DNA of 45,352 nucleotides from an uncultured Clostridia bacterium (GTDB lineage Bacteria > Bacillota > Clostridia > Christensenellales > Borkfalkiaceae): NCBI GenBank assembly GCA_934248055.1, contig CAKQKI010000013.1:1-45352 (forward strand), read 5' to 3'. The translations under genes were made by a program, and so were the position numbers. The number at the start of each line of letters is the position of its first letter. Positions within the stretch are counted from its first letter, which is position 1. Shown piece by piece: positions 1 to 8,008 of this stretch. The notes under the pieces were generated by a model. The model made no database searches and was not told where the DNA came from. It saw nothing but the letters and a program-made list of their open reading frames with translations.

Positions 1-2
1 AT

Positions 3-92
3 ATGACGATTGCGGAACAATGTATTAGCCTGAAAACGCGACGCAAGACCGAGTTCAAACGCAGTCGCTTGTGGCTAGCCACGAGTGACTAA
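3..92 (+). CDS. possible 3' end of a gene cut by the window edge
   Basis: An open frame enters from the left edge and ends in TAA at 90-92. The visible 29 codons encode a basic stretch rich in Lys and Arg (KTRRKTEFKRSR). An ATG sits at base 3 but nothing upstream is visible to judge it, so this may be the tail of a gene that starts outside the window. It contains the perfect 12 bp palindrome GTGGCTAGCCAC near its end. No family is recognised, and it could be non-coding. Confidence 0.2.
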   Translation: MTIAEQCISLKTRRKTEFKRSRLWLATSD

Positions 93-109
93 AATACTAA
101 AAATAAAAA

Positions 110-138
110 AACGACGCATCGGGGTACAATGCGTCGTT
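110..138. terminator. bidirectional rho-independent terminator
   Basis: AACGACGCAT (110-119) pairs perfectly with ATGCGTCGTT (129-138) around a 9 nt loop. A run of A lies to the left, which is a T-run for minus-strand transcripts. It lies just past the stop of the minus-strand gene at 146-637 and can also serve transcription arriving from the left. Confidence 0.75.
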
Positions 139-145
139 TATATTT

Positions 146-637
146 TCAGTTAAGTTTGGCTCCGCAATTATCGCAGTAATTATTGCTACCGTCGTTAACG
201 GTTTTGCAGGCGGGGCATTCTTTTTTTATTTTCGCTCCGCACGCGGGACAAAAAACAGCGTCCGGGTTTACGGTTTTTCCGCAGTTACCGCATCTTGCGC
301 CCACCGTTTCGTCTATTAAATTCGCAGTATAACCCGTTATTACGATTTTAAGCCCGAAAGACGCAAGCGTAGCGCCTGTCGCGCCTATAAGACCGCACGG
401 AATAAACAGTAAAAAAGGAACGATGATTCTTGCCGTAAAACCGTTCGGACCAAACGCGTCGGGCCCTGCGGTTACGAATAAAATAAGACACACGAAGACG
501 CCCGCAAATCCGCAAATTGCCAAAGTCAATCCCACAGAAAGCAGAGTTTTTCTCAATTTTTTTGCTTTTTCGCAAGTAGCAACGTCTCTGACGTCGGCGT
601 TTAACGCCTTGATTGTTTCCCGTAAATTTTTAAACAT
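146..637 (-). CDS. membrane protein with C-terminal double zinc ribbon
   Basis: 163 aa. The N-terminal third is charged and followed by two hydrophobic segments, about residues 31-56 and 71-97, that should span the membrane. The C-terminal part has two zinc-ribbon knuckle pairs: CGNCGKTVNPDAVFCPACG, then CPACKT and CDNCG. This is the zinc-ribbon pattern common in small Bacillota membrane proteins of unknown role. The start is supported by an AAGGA motif 6 nt upstream of the ATG. It stands alone on the minus strand, divergent from the nuclease genes and ended by the hairpin at 110-138. The function is not known; a sensor or scaffold held at the membrane is possible. Confidence 0.75.
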   Translation of the reverse strand: MFKNLRETIKALNADVRDVATCEKAKKLRKTLLSVGLTLAICGFAGVFVCLILFVTAGPDAFGPNGFTARIIVPFLLFIPCGLIGATGATLASFGLKIVITGYTANLIDETVGARCGNCGKTVNPDAVFCPACGAKIKKECPACKTVNDGSNNYCDNCGAKLN

Positions 638-815
638 AATTTTTCCTTTTATAAAGATTAGGGATAACGAATGGAATCCCCAAGGCTTTTGCTCTTTAAG
701 TATAACATATTATAAAAAAATCGGCAACGGTTTTTTAAAAAAATATAAAACGCGATAAAAATTCGCGATAATATTTTTCGGAATGCTTTTGCCCGACATA
801 CCGTGCGATAAAAAC

Positions 816-850
816 TTGAAAAATTATTTATTGCGTGTTAAAATATATTT
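816..850 (+). promoter_or_regulatory. promoter of the phosphoesterase gene, apparently leaderless
   Basis: TTGAAA (816-821), a 17 nt spacer and TAAAAT (839-844) form a good sigma-70/SigA promoter. Only ATATTT separates the -10 box from the ATG at 851, so transcription should start at or next to the A of the start codon. No Shine-Dalgarno sequence is present. Confidence 0.6.
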
Positions 851-1909
851 ATGAAGATTATACATACCGCAGACATTCACCTGGGATCGAAAATAGAAAG
901 AAAACTCGACAGGGAAAAATCCGAAGAACGCAAACGCGAAGTAAGAACGGCGTTCGATAAAATTATAGATTACGCGCGCAAAGAAGGCGTTTCGGCGATA
1001 ATACTCGCAGGCGACGTTTTCGATTCCGTTCGTCCGCTGAAAAAAGACAAAGAATTTTTCTATAACGCCGTGAAGGCGAACGAAAACATCGATTTTTTGT
1101 ATCTTAGGGGAAATCACGACGTTCTCGAATCTTACACCGAAAATCTGCCTAACTTAAAAACTTTTGAAAAAACGTGGACAAGTTACGCTTACGGCAACGT
1201 GGTTATAACGGGCGCGGAACTTTGCGGCGATAATTTTTCGTCGGCGTATTCTACGCTCAGTCTTAAAAAAGACGATATAAACGTGGTTACTCTTCACGGG
1301 CAGATTCCCGACGGCGCGGGCGAAAATCTTATAAACCTGAAAAAACTCAAAGATAAAAATATCGATTATCTTGCTCTCGGTCACATTCATTCTTATAAAA
1401 GCGGCACGATAGACGGTCGCGGCGAGTGGGCGTATCCGGGGTGTCCGGAAGGGCGCGGGTTTGACGAAACGGGCGCGAAAGGTTTTATTCTTCTTGACGT
1501 TAACGGCGATAAAATAGAAAAAAAATTCATAGAAAATTCAATACGTAAAATCAACGACGTCAGCGTTGACGTTTCCGGCGCGAAAGACGTTTACACCGCG
1601 GGAACAATCGTAAAGGAGCGAATAGATTTTAATAAAAACGACCTTTACAGAATAAGGCTCACGGGTGAAATTTCTTTCGACGCCGAGGGGATAGAAAAAG
1701 ACGTTGCCGCGATGCTCGCTCCGAGAGCGTATTATATAACCGTTAAAGACGAAACGGTTATTAAAACCGATATAAGCGACTACGAAGGCGACGTTTCCGT
1801 TCGCGGCGAATTTATAAGAAAAGTTTTGAATTCGGATTATACGCCCGAAGAAAAACAAGCCGTAATCACCTGCGGATTAAAGGCGCTTGCGGGGAGAGAA
1901 GATATATGA
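851..1909 (+). CDS. SbcD/YhaO-like metallophosphoesterase (DNA repair nuclease subunit)
   Basis: 352 aa calcineurin-type metallophosphoesterase. The metal-binding motifs appear in family order: D8-x-H10 in TADIHLG, G54-D55 in AGDVFD, GNHD at 87-90, a His near 149 (TLHG), and GHIH near 177-180. A C-terminal domain of about 130 residues follows, as in SbcD, Mre11 and YhaO. Family members form a Mn-dependent nuclease with an SMC-like ATPase that processes DNA ends or hairpins. The stop codon overlaps the start of the downstream ATPase by 4 nt (ATGA), so the two are translationally coupled and very likely form a complex. The partner has membrane segments, which fits YhaO/YhaN better than classical SbcCD. 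The start has no Shine-Dalgarno sequence but sits 6 nt after a good -10 box. Confidence 0.88.
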   Translation: MKIIHTADIHLGSKIERKLDREKSEERKREVRTAFDKIIDYARKEGVSAIILAGDVFDSVRPLKKDKEFFYNAVKANENIDFLYLRGNHDVLESYTENLPNLKTFEKTWTSYAYGNVVITGAELCGDNFSSAYSTLSLKKDDINVVTLHGQIPDGAGENLINLKKLKDKNIDYLALGHIHSYKSGTIDGRGEWAYPGCPEGRGFDETGAKGFILLDVNGDKIEKKFIENSIRKINDVSVDVSGAKDVYTAGTIVKERIDFNKNDLYRIRLTGEISFDAEGIEKDVAAMLAPRAYYITVKDETVIKTDISDYEGDVSVRGEFIRKVLNSDYTPEEKQAVITCGLKALAGREDI

Positions 1910-4419
1910 AACTTTTATCGTGCCATATAGAAAATTACGGAAAAATAAAAAACGCGGATTATAAGTTTTCCGACGGGCTTAATGAGTTTTATCTTGAAAA
2001 CGGCGGCGGAAAAACTACTCTTGCTTCGTTTATAAAAGCAATGTTTTACGGGCTTTCTTCGTATAAAAGCAACACTAAAACCTTTTGCGACAGAGAGCGT
2101 TTTTATCCGTTTGACAGCGGTAAATTCGGCGGCAGCATTACGTTCGAAAAAGACGGCGATATTTATAAAATAGAAAGATTTTTCGGAAAGAAAAGCGAAA
2201 CGGACGATATTCTTACTGTTTACAAAAACAATAAAATTTACGAAGATTTCGGCGGGGATATAGGAAACGCCGTATTTTCTCTCGACGAAAATTCTTTTAT
2301 AAGAACGGCGTTTTTCGGCGCGGACTTTTCTGAAATTTGCTCCACCAAAGACGTGAACGGAAAGTTAGGGAGTTACGTTTCGGGAGATTACGATCTTAAA
2401 TCCGCTTATTCCGTTCTCGAAAACGCGCGTAAAATTTACAAGGTGCGCGGCGGCGGAAAAATAGCCGAAACCGAAGAAAAGGTGAAAAAACTGCGCGACG
2501 ATTTGCGCAACCTGCGCGCTATAGAAAATTCGCTCGGCGAAAAATACGAAAAATACAACGCGCTCAGAAAGCAAACCGAAGAAAACGCGGGAATTCTGGC
2601 GGACGCGGCTGCTAAAAACGTTACTTTCGAAAAATGGAAAACGCTTGAAGATTACGAGAACGCAAGCGCAAAGGCTAAAGAAGAGTTTGAAAAAATATCG
2701 GCAGAATATCCGCTTTCTCTGCCCGATGACGGCGAGATGAAAAAACTCGTTGCGCTTAACGAAGAAATAGTCGCGCTTAAAGCGAAAGCACAGGAAATAA
2801 AATTCCCCGAAAACAAAGAGAAAAGGCTTAAAGAACTTGCGTTGCGGTTCGGAAACGGAACGCCGTCCGACGAAGACGCGGCTTTTGCCGACAATCTTTT
2901 ATATTCGATAAAAAAAGACGACGAAGATATAAACGAAGTTAAAAACGCCGAAGAATCACCCGTTTTTTTAAACCTTGAAAGAAAATTCGGATCAAATCTT
3001 ATAAAAGACGAAGATATTGCAAGGCTTTCTGACGTCGAAAAAAAATATTGCGAAGCGGACGAGAAGTTAAAGGCCCGCATACCCGTTGCAGGCGGCGCGA
3101 AAAAAGGGAAGCGCGGATACGTTATCGCCGCCGTTATTGCCGTTTTATTCATTGCGGGCGGAGTTGCCGCGTTGTTTTTTAATAAAATAGCGGGCGTCGC
3201 TTTGCTCGTTGCGGGCGGAATATTCTTGTTTTCCGACGGGTTTTTATATCTTAATTCCAAAACGCAGGGAACGGACGAGATTTTTGTGGGATTGCAAACC
3301 GAAAAAAACGCTTATGAAAACGAGATAAGAAAATTTATCGCGCCGTACGGCTATTTTTCGGGTAAAGGAACTGTTTTCGATCTCGCGGATTTTAAACGCG
3401 ATTTTGAAAAATACAAAGAACTTTTATCGGATAAAGCCGTTTTGTCGGATAAACTTCACGAAAAAATAAAACGGCGCGACGAGAATTATTCAAAACTCGT
3501 GTCTTATTTATCGCGTTTCGGTTACGACGGGAGCGACCCGAACGCGTTTTCAGTCGCCCTGAAAGCAGAAAGCGCGGAATATCGTATATTAGTGAAAGAA
3601 TATGAAAATTCCCGTAAAAAAGCCGCTGATTTGGAAACCGATTTAATAAAAAACGCACGCGAAGTGTCGGCTGTTTTGAATAAATACGGCATAGAAGCGG
3701 GTGAAAATCTTTCGGAAACGTTAAACGCCCTCACGGGCGCGATAAAAGACTATTCCGCAAAAAACGAAGCGTATCTTTTATATAAAAAGAAAGCGGAAAA
3801 ATACAGAAAAGACAACGAATTATACGAAAAGCCGTTCGGCGAAGAGACGGACGTAAAAGCCGTTCAGAACAAGCAAAGCGAAATAGCGAAAGACTTAGCC
3901 GTTATTTTTAAAGAGATAGAAGAATGCGAAGCGGAAACGGCTTTAATCGACGATAAAACGAACGAACTCGAAACGGAAACGGATAAACTTGAAGAGTATA
4001 AAAAGAAGTATTTCGCCATTACAGCGGCGCTCGATACTCTTAAGAGTTCCGAAGCCGCCATCAACGAAAGATACGTTGCGCCCGTAAGAGAAACGTTTTG
4101 CAAATACGCGGCCATAGTCGAAAAAACTCTCGGCGAGAAAATCGTGATGGATTCGGATTTCAACGTGAAATTCGAAAAAGGCGGCGAAACGCGTTCTGAA
4201 AAACACTGGAGCGACGGCGAACGGGCGATTTGCGCGCTGTGTTTCAGATTGTCGCTTATAGACAATATGTACGGGGCAAACCTTCCGTTCATCGTGATGG
4301 ACGACCCGTTTTCTCCGCTCGACGAAAACCACATGAAAAAAACCGCCGCGCTGATTTCGGAAATTGCCGCAAAAAGGCAGATACTTTATTTTTGCCCGCA
4401 CGAAAGCAGAAAAATTTAA
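1906..4419 (+). CDS. YhaN/SbcC-like AAA ATPase with coiled coils and central membrane segments
   Basis: 837 aa SMC-like ATPase. The N-terminal half-site has the P-loop ENGGGKTTL (about residues 31-39). Long Lys/Glu-rich coiled-coil arms follow (about 170-400 and 455-720). Near the C terminus come an ABC-signature-like WSDGERA (about 768) and Walker B/D-loop FIVMDDPFSPLD (about 793-804). Two hydrophobic segments, about 405-424 and 428-448, interrupt the arms. Such segments are known from YhaN-type proteins and are absent from SbcC, where a zinc hook is expected; no CxxC hook is seen. The protein should work with the phosphoesterase encoded just upstream, probably at the membrane. It converges on the minus-strand gene at 4437; the short AAAACG/CGTTTT pair around 4418-4436 may act as a weak shared terminator. 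Confidence 0.82.
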   Translation: MKLLSCHIENYGKIKNADYKFSDGLNEFYLENGGGKTTLASFIKAMFYGLSSYKSNTKTFCDRERFYPFDSGKFGGSITFEKDGDIYKIERFFGKKSETDDILTVYKNNKIYEDFGGDIGNAVFSLDENSFIRTAFFGADFSEICSTKDVNGKLGSYVSGDYDLKSAYSVLENARKIYKVRGGGKIAETEEKVKKLRDDLRNLRAIENSLGEKYEKYNALRKQTEENAGILADAAAKNVTFEKWKTLEDYENASAKAKEEFEKISAEYPLSLPDDGEMKKLVALNEEIVALKAKAQEIKFPENKEKRLKELALRFGNGTPSDEDAAFADNLLYSIKKDDEDINEVKNAEESPVFLNLERKFGSNLIKDEDIARLSDVEKKYCEADEKLKARIPVAGGAKKGKRGYVIAAVIAVLFIAGGVAALFFNKIAGVALLVAGGIFLFSDGFLYLNSKTQGTDEIFVGLQTEKNAYENEIRKFIAPYGYFSGKGTVFDLADFKRDFEKYKELLSDKAVLSDKLHEKIKRRDENYSKLVSYLSRFGYDGSDPNAFSVALKAESAEYRILVKEYENSRKKAADLETDLIKNAREVSAVLNKYGIEAGENLSETLNALTGAIKDYSAKNEAYLLYKKKAEKYRKDNELYEKPFGEETDVKAVQNKQSEIAKDLAVIFKEIEECEAETALIDDKTNELETETDKLEEYKKKYFAITAALDTLKSSEAAINERYVAPVRETFCKYAAIVEKTLGEKIVMDSDFNVKFEKGGETRSEKHWSDGERAICALCFRLSLIDNMYGANLPFIVMDDPFSPLDENHMKKTAALISEIAAKRQILYFCPHESRKI

Positions 4420-4436
4420 AACGCGGTTTACGTTTT

Positions 4437-5333
4437 TTATCTTTCTATAACGTTAGTTATCAACGAATTTTCTTTGGTAAGCGAATAAACGGATGCTTTT
4501 TCGTCTGTTACGACGACGGCGTCCGTTATTTTTTCGGGAGAAGGAAATACGTAAACGGCGTTTCCTATAAATTCTTTCAGTTTGTCGCTCTTGGTTTTCA
4601 ACGTCGGCGAAAGATAGTTTTTTACGTCCGCTCCGACCGCAATGAGTTCCATAAACGCCGCGGTAAACAATTTTTCGTTTATCGCGTAAACGCTTTTTAG
4701 CAGGGTAACGTTGCGCAAAGGATCGCTTTCACCGCCGAAGCGACGGGTTTCGGTAATTTCTACCGGAATTATCGTGCGCTTTATTTTTTTTGTAATCAAC
4801 GCGCCCGACGATATTTCGGCAGAGTTTACAACGTCTTTGAATAAAAGAGTCGCGCCGCGTTCGTTCGGTATATACGCGTAAACCGCGGTTTTTTCGCCGC
4901 CGAACGAAATAATAACGGCGTCGGATAAAATATTTACGTCCGCGTCGTAAGGAATAAACGGCAATTCGCCGCTTTCTTTGACAGCGCCGTCTATAAAGAA
5001 TTTAGGCGTGCCGTCCGTAATGACGGTAACTGTTAAAAATATTTGAGAAAAGTTATAGTTTTTTTGAAAAATCACTTTATACGGAAGTGCTTTCAGACGC
5101 GGAAAAACGGGAAACAGCGCAACTCCATTACAAAGATTAAGACTTTTAACGTAAAAAGAGCCGTTTATTTCCGAATAGCACGGCGAAAAGTTCTCGTCAA
5201 GCGGTAAAAACTCGAAAAGCGAATTTTCGGCGGCTTCTGTAAAAGACGGGTTTTTTCCGATAATTCCCGCATAATTTCCGTTTATTTTCAGGTATGCGGG
5301 AATGTTTGAAATAAAATACGTTTTAACGCTCAT
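4437..5333 (-). CDS. hypothetical protein, 298 aa
   Basis: Not recognised. The product has mixed alpha/beta composition and no signal peptide, membrane segment or clear motif. The ATG at 5333 is preferred over a TTG two codons upstream. No good Shine-Dalgarno sequence precedes it, but TATAAT (5339-5344, minus strand) lies 5 nt upstream, so the transcript may be leaderless. It is divergent from the coiled-coil DNA-binding protein at 5419 and convergent with the YhaN-like gene. Codon use matches its chromosomal neighbours and the frame is long and uninterrupted, so it is a real gene. Confidence 0.6.
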   Translation of the reverse strand: MSVKTYFISNIPAYLKINGNYAGIIGKNPSFTEAAENSLFEFLPLDENFSPCYSEINGSFYVKSLNLCNGVALFPVFPRLKALPYKVIFQKNYNFSQIFLTVTVITDGTPKFFIDGAVKESGELPFIPYDADVNILSDAVIISFGGEKTAVYAYIPNERGATLLFKDVVNSAEISSGALITKKIKRTIIPVEITETRRFGGESDPLRNVTLLKSVYAINEKLFTAAFMELIAVGADVKNYLSPTLKTKSDKLKEFIGNAVYVFPSPEKITDAVVVTDEKASVYSLTKENSLITNVIER

Positions 5334-5418
5334 ATACAATTATATTAAAAATAATCCTTCCGTATGTATCGTAATTATAAAATTCGTCAATAATTCGGGT
5401 AGTCTTATGGAGGTTTAT

Positions 5419-6096
5419 ATGAGAAAAATAGACGAAAAAGAAAGAAACGAACTTATAAAAGAAGTAAAAAAGTCGCTTGCGGAAGGAAAAGGCGCGTCCT
5501 GCGCGTTCAGACGTCACGCCGAAAAATATAAAAGAGCGGCGGGCAGCGTGAGAAATTTTTATTACAAGACGATTGCGGGGTGCCGAAAAGACAAAAAACT
5601 GCAACTAAGACTTAAAATCAGCGACGAAATGTTCCCCGCATTTATAGAAGAATTCAGCAAAAATCAGGAAAAAGAACTCGTAAAAAGCGTGCTTGAAGGG
5701 ATTTCGGACGGAAAGTCGGTAAGAAAAACGATATCCGAACTTGCGGGCGGAAACGATAAACTTGCGTTAAGGTATCAGAATAAATACAGAAATATTTTAA
5801 AAGACAATCCCGCTCTCGTTTTTAAAACGAAAGAAGAACTCGAAAGCGGCGGCGGTAAATATAAAAATCCTTACGACGCGAAACGAGCCGCGAAAAAACT
5901 CGATTTTAAAGAATTGCAGGAAGGGATAAACGGAATGATAGAAAGGCTTTCGTCCGACCTGAAACGCGAAAACGCGGATCTGAAAGACGAAAACACGAAA
6001 CTAAAATGCGAAAACGATAAACTCAGAAACGCGCTTAAAAAAATTTTAAACGATAAAAGCGTGGATAAAGGGTATTTTATTACCGAAGCGCGGTAA
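5419..6096 (+). CDS. putative DNA-binding protein: two Myb/RsfA-like repeats plus coiled coil
   Basis: 225 aa. The start at 5419 is set by GGAGG 5 nt upstream; the frame extends further up without a ribosome site. Residues about 9-52 and 87-130 look like two copies of one helical unit: both begin E-L-[IV]-K, contain a [ED]-GK turn, and end with an aromatic helix (VRNFYYKTI and RYQNKYRNIL). This resembles the Myb-like helix-turn-helix of sporulation regulators such as RsfA, where the motif binds DNA. Residues about 170-215 form a leucine-zipper coiled coil (repeated ENxxLK heptads), which should make it a dimer. The RsfA resemblance is by pattern only. It stands upstream of, and in the same direction as, the cysteine desulfurase, which has its own promoter. 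Confidence 0.6.
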   Translation: MRKIDEKERNELIKEVKKSLAEGKGASCAFRRHAEKYKRAAGSVRNFYYKTIAGCRKDKKLQLRLKISDEMFPAFIEEFSKNQEKELVKSVLEGISDGKSVRKTISELAGGNDKLALRYQNKYRNILKDNPALVFKTKEELESGGGKYKNPYDAKRAAKKLDFKELQEGINGMIERLSSDLKRENADLKDENTKLKCENDKLRNALKKILNDKSVDKGYFITEAR

Positions 6097-6112
6097 AATC
6101 GGGTTGATTTTA

Positions 6113-6147
6113 TTTACAAAACGCAAGCGTTTTGCTAAAATATAACT
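6113..6147 (+). promoter_or_regulatory. promoter of the cysteine desulfurase, leaderless, with inverted repeat in the spacer
   Basis: TTTACA (6113-6118), 17 nt spacer, TAAAAT (6136-6141), then exactly 6 nt to the ATG at 6148. No Shine-Dalgarno sequence is present. The spacer holds the inverted repeat AAAACGC-AA-GCGTTTT (about 6118-6133), placed where a bound repressor would block polymerase. Confidence 0.6.
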
Positions 6148-7290
6148 ATGACATGCGAAACGCGGAATAAAATTATATATCTTGACAATGCCGCCACAAC
6201 CCCCCTTGACGAGCGCGTTCTTGAAAAAATGATGCCGTATCTGAGCGGAATTTACGGTAACGCCGATTCTCTTCATTCAGTCGGAAGAGCGGCGATGAAA
6301 GGGCTTGACGAAGCGCGGGAAACCGTTGCCGCAATTATAGGCGCGAAATTTAACGAAGTTTATTTTACGTCGGGCGGAACGGAAGGCGATAATTTTGCGC
6401 TTCGCGGCGCGGCAGCCGTAAGGGGCGAAAAACGAAAACTCGTTCTTTCGTCCGTAGAGCATGCGGCTATGATTAAAACCGCTTCTTATTTAAAAGACGT
6501 GGAAACGGTTTTTGTCCGCCCGGATAAAAACGGAACGGTGTCGGCGAAAGATTACGATATACAAGGGGCTTTTTTATATTGCCTGATGTCTGCAAACAAC
6601 GAAACGGGTATGATTCAGCCCGTTAAAGAAGCCTGCGCTTTCGCGCATGAAAACGGCGGACTGTTTTTTACCGACGCCGTTCAGTCAATGGGCGTTACCG
6701 ACGTAAACGTAAAAGATACCGACGTTGATATGATGAGTTTTTCGGCGCATAAATTTTACGGACCGAAAGGCGTGGGCGGAATGTATATCAAAAACGGAAC
6801 GAATATCCCGCCGATTATATCGGGCGGTCGTCAGGAACGCGGATTAAGGGGCGGCACGTCTGACGTGGCGGGAGCGGTAGGACTTGCCGAAGCCTTGAAA
6901 ATTTCCAGAGAAAATCTTGTAAAAGATAACGAACGAATTAAGAATTTGAGAGATTTGTTTATCGATAAAATTCTTTATTCGCTCGATTTCGCTTCGCTTA
7001 ACGGCGGCAGAGAAGGAAGGCTTGCGGGAAACGCGAATATCCGCTTTTCGGGCGTGAGCGGCGAACTGTTGCTTTGCGCTCTCGATTTAAACGGCGTTTG
7101 CGCTTCGCTCGGCGCGGCTTGCTCGGCAGGCTCGGTGGAACCGTCTTACGTTCTGAAAGAAATGGGTCTTTCGGATAAAGAAGCGAAAGAATCTTTAAGA
7201 TTTACGTTCGGCAGACAAAACACGGTCGAAGAAGTGGACGCGGCGGTTGAAATAATCCGACGCGAAGCGTCTGCGCTCAGGGCAAAATAA
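6148..7290 (+). CDS. cysteine desulfurase (NifS/IscS family)
   Basis: 380 aa PLP-dependent class V aminotransferase-fold enzyme. It takes sulfur from L-cysteine to form an enzyme persulfide and alanine, for Fe-S clusters or tRNA thiolation. Visible family marks are YLDNAATTPLD at the N terminus, TSGGTEGDN (cofactor phosphate region), the PLP lysine K202 in FSAHKFYGPKG, and the catalytic cysteine C325 in LGAACSAGS. Length is normal. No iscU, nifU or mnmA homologue is adjacent, so the client pathway cannot be told. The ATG lies 6 nt after the -10 box. The gene ends at a strong hairpin terminator. Confidence 0.92.
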   Translation: MTCETRNKIIYLDNAATTPLDERVLEKMMPYLSGIYGNADSLHSVGRAAMKGLDEARETVAAIIGAKFNEVYFTSGGTEGDNFALRGAAAVRGEKRKLVLSSVEHAAMIKTASYLKDVETVFVRPDKNGTVSAKDYDIQGAFLYCLMSANNETGMIQPVKEACAFAHENGGLFFTDAVQSMGVTDVNVKDTDVDMMSFSAHKFYGPKGVGGMYIKNGTNIPPIISGGRQERGLRGGTSDVAGAVGLAEALKISRENLVKDNERIKNLRDLFIDKILYSLDFASLNGGREGRLAGNANIRFSGVSGELLLCALDLNGVCASLGAACSAGSVEPSYVLKEMGLSDKEAKESLRFTFGRQNTVEEVDAAVEIIRREASALRAK

Positions 7291-7314
7291 AAACGCCCGC
7301 AGGCGTTTTTTATT
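7290..7314. terminator. bidirectional terminator between convergent genes
   Basis: AAAACGCC (7290-7297) pairs with GGCGTTTT (7302-7309) around CGCA, followed by more T. It directly follows the desulfurase stop and faces the minus-strand gene ending at 7313, so it serves both. Confidence 0.8.
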
Positions 7315-7486
7315 ATTCGTCGGACTTTTTGCCGCATTGACAATTTTTAGTCAGTTCCTCGGCTTTTTCTTTGATTTGTTCCTGGCTCGTTTTTACCGCT
7401 TCTCTCGCTTTCTGAGAGTTGGCTACCAGAAACGCGCCGCCGAGCGCGCCGATCATCAGTCCGATCATGAACATTTTGCCGTCCAT
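7313..7486 (-). CDS. small YtxH-like membrane protein
   Basis: 57 aa. The start at 7486 is chosen because AAGGAGG lies at the right distance upstream; the open frame extends further but without a ribosome site. Residues about 5-24 are a glycine-rich hydrophobic helix (IGLMIGALGGAFLV). An amphipathic charged helix follows (about 25-50), then a short tail with a CxC pair. This layout matches YtxH-type general-stress membrane proteins of Bacillota, whose role is unclear. The similarity is by architecture. It is divergent from ruvX. Confidence 0.6.
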   Translation of the reverse strand: MDGKMFMIGLMIGALGGAFLVANSQKAREAVKTSQEQIKEKAEELTKNCQCGKKSDE

Positions 7487-7573
7487 TAAGTCCTCCTTGA
7501 CGATAATTTTCATACCGTCGGAAAAAGTATGAGAAATTTGACGAAAAATATGCAATAAAGTCGAAAAATGTGG

Positions 7574-7585
7574 TAAAATAGCGTT
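7574..7585 (+). promoter_or_regulatory. -10 box of ruvX, leaderless arrangement
   Basis: TAAAAT at 7574-7579 is followed by exactly six bases and the ruvX ATG at 7586. Only a weak -35 element (TGCAAT at 7551-7556, 17 nt spacer) is seen. There is no Shine-Dalgarno sequence, so the transcript probably starts at the ATG. Confidence 0.5.
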
Positions 7586-8008
7586 ATGAAATGTATTGCG
7601 TTCGATATAGGCGATAAAAGAATAGGAATAGCCGTTTCCGATCCGTTCGGAAGTATGGCGCTACCATGCGAAACTTATTTTCGTAAAAATTTTGAAAAAG
7701 ACGTAAAATATCTTGCGGAATTCGCTAGGGATAGATGCGCCGAAATTATCGTTTGCGGATTACCCTTGAATTTTGACGGGTCGGAAAGCGAACAGACTGT
7801 CAAAACCCGTTCTTTCGTCGAAAAACTGAAAACCGTAACAGATATTCCGATCGTGTTCGAAGACGAACGCTTTACCACTATGGAAGCAAGGCGCGTTCTT
7901 CTGGAAGCGGACGTGAGCAGAGCGGGAAGAAAGTCGGTGATAGATAAAATCGCCGCGTCGTATATTCTTGAAACTTATCTTGCGAAAAGGAGAAATAAAA
8001 ATGGATAA
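7586..8008 (+). CDS. ruvX: Holliday junction resolvase-like RuvX (YqgF)
   Basis: 140 aa, the usual length for YqgF/RuvX. The N-terminal RNase H-like fold shows FDIGDKRIGIAVSD with the first catalytic Asp (D7). The ICGLPLNFDG strand-loop and the FEDERFTTMEA motif follow, and the last acidic patch lies near the C terminus (SVIDKIAASYIL). Family members resolve Holliday junctions and/or trim pre-16S rRNA at the 5' end. The gene overlaps the following DUF1292 gene by 8 nt, the standard yrrK-yrzB order of Bacillota; the usual upstream ireB/yrzL gene is missing here. Confidence 0.92.
   Translation: MKCIAFDIGDKRIGIAVSDPFGSMALPCETYFRKNFEKDVKYLAEFARDRCAEIIVCGLPLNFDGSESEQTVKTRSFVEKLKTVTDIPIVFEDERFTTMEARRVLLEADVSRAGRKSVIDKIAASYILETYLAKRRNKNG

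Noticed and set aside
2652..3260. 202 aa antisense frame inside the YhaN-like gene, and similar long antisense frames at 3864-4401
   Set aside because: Ser/Phe-rich translations are shadows of the GAA/AAA-rich coding strand; no ribosome site or family pattern.
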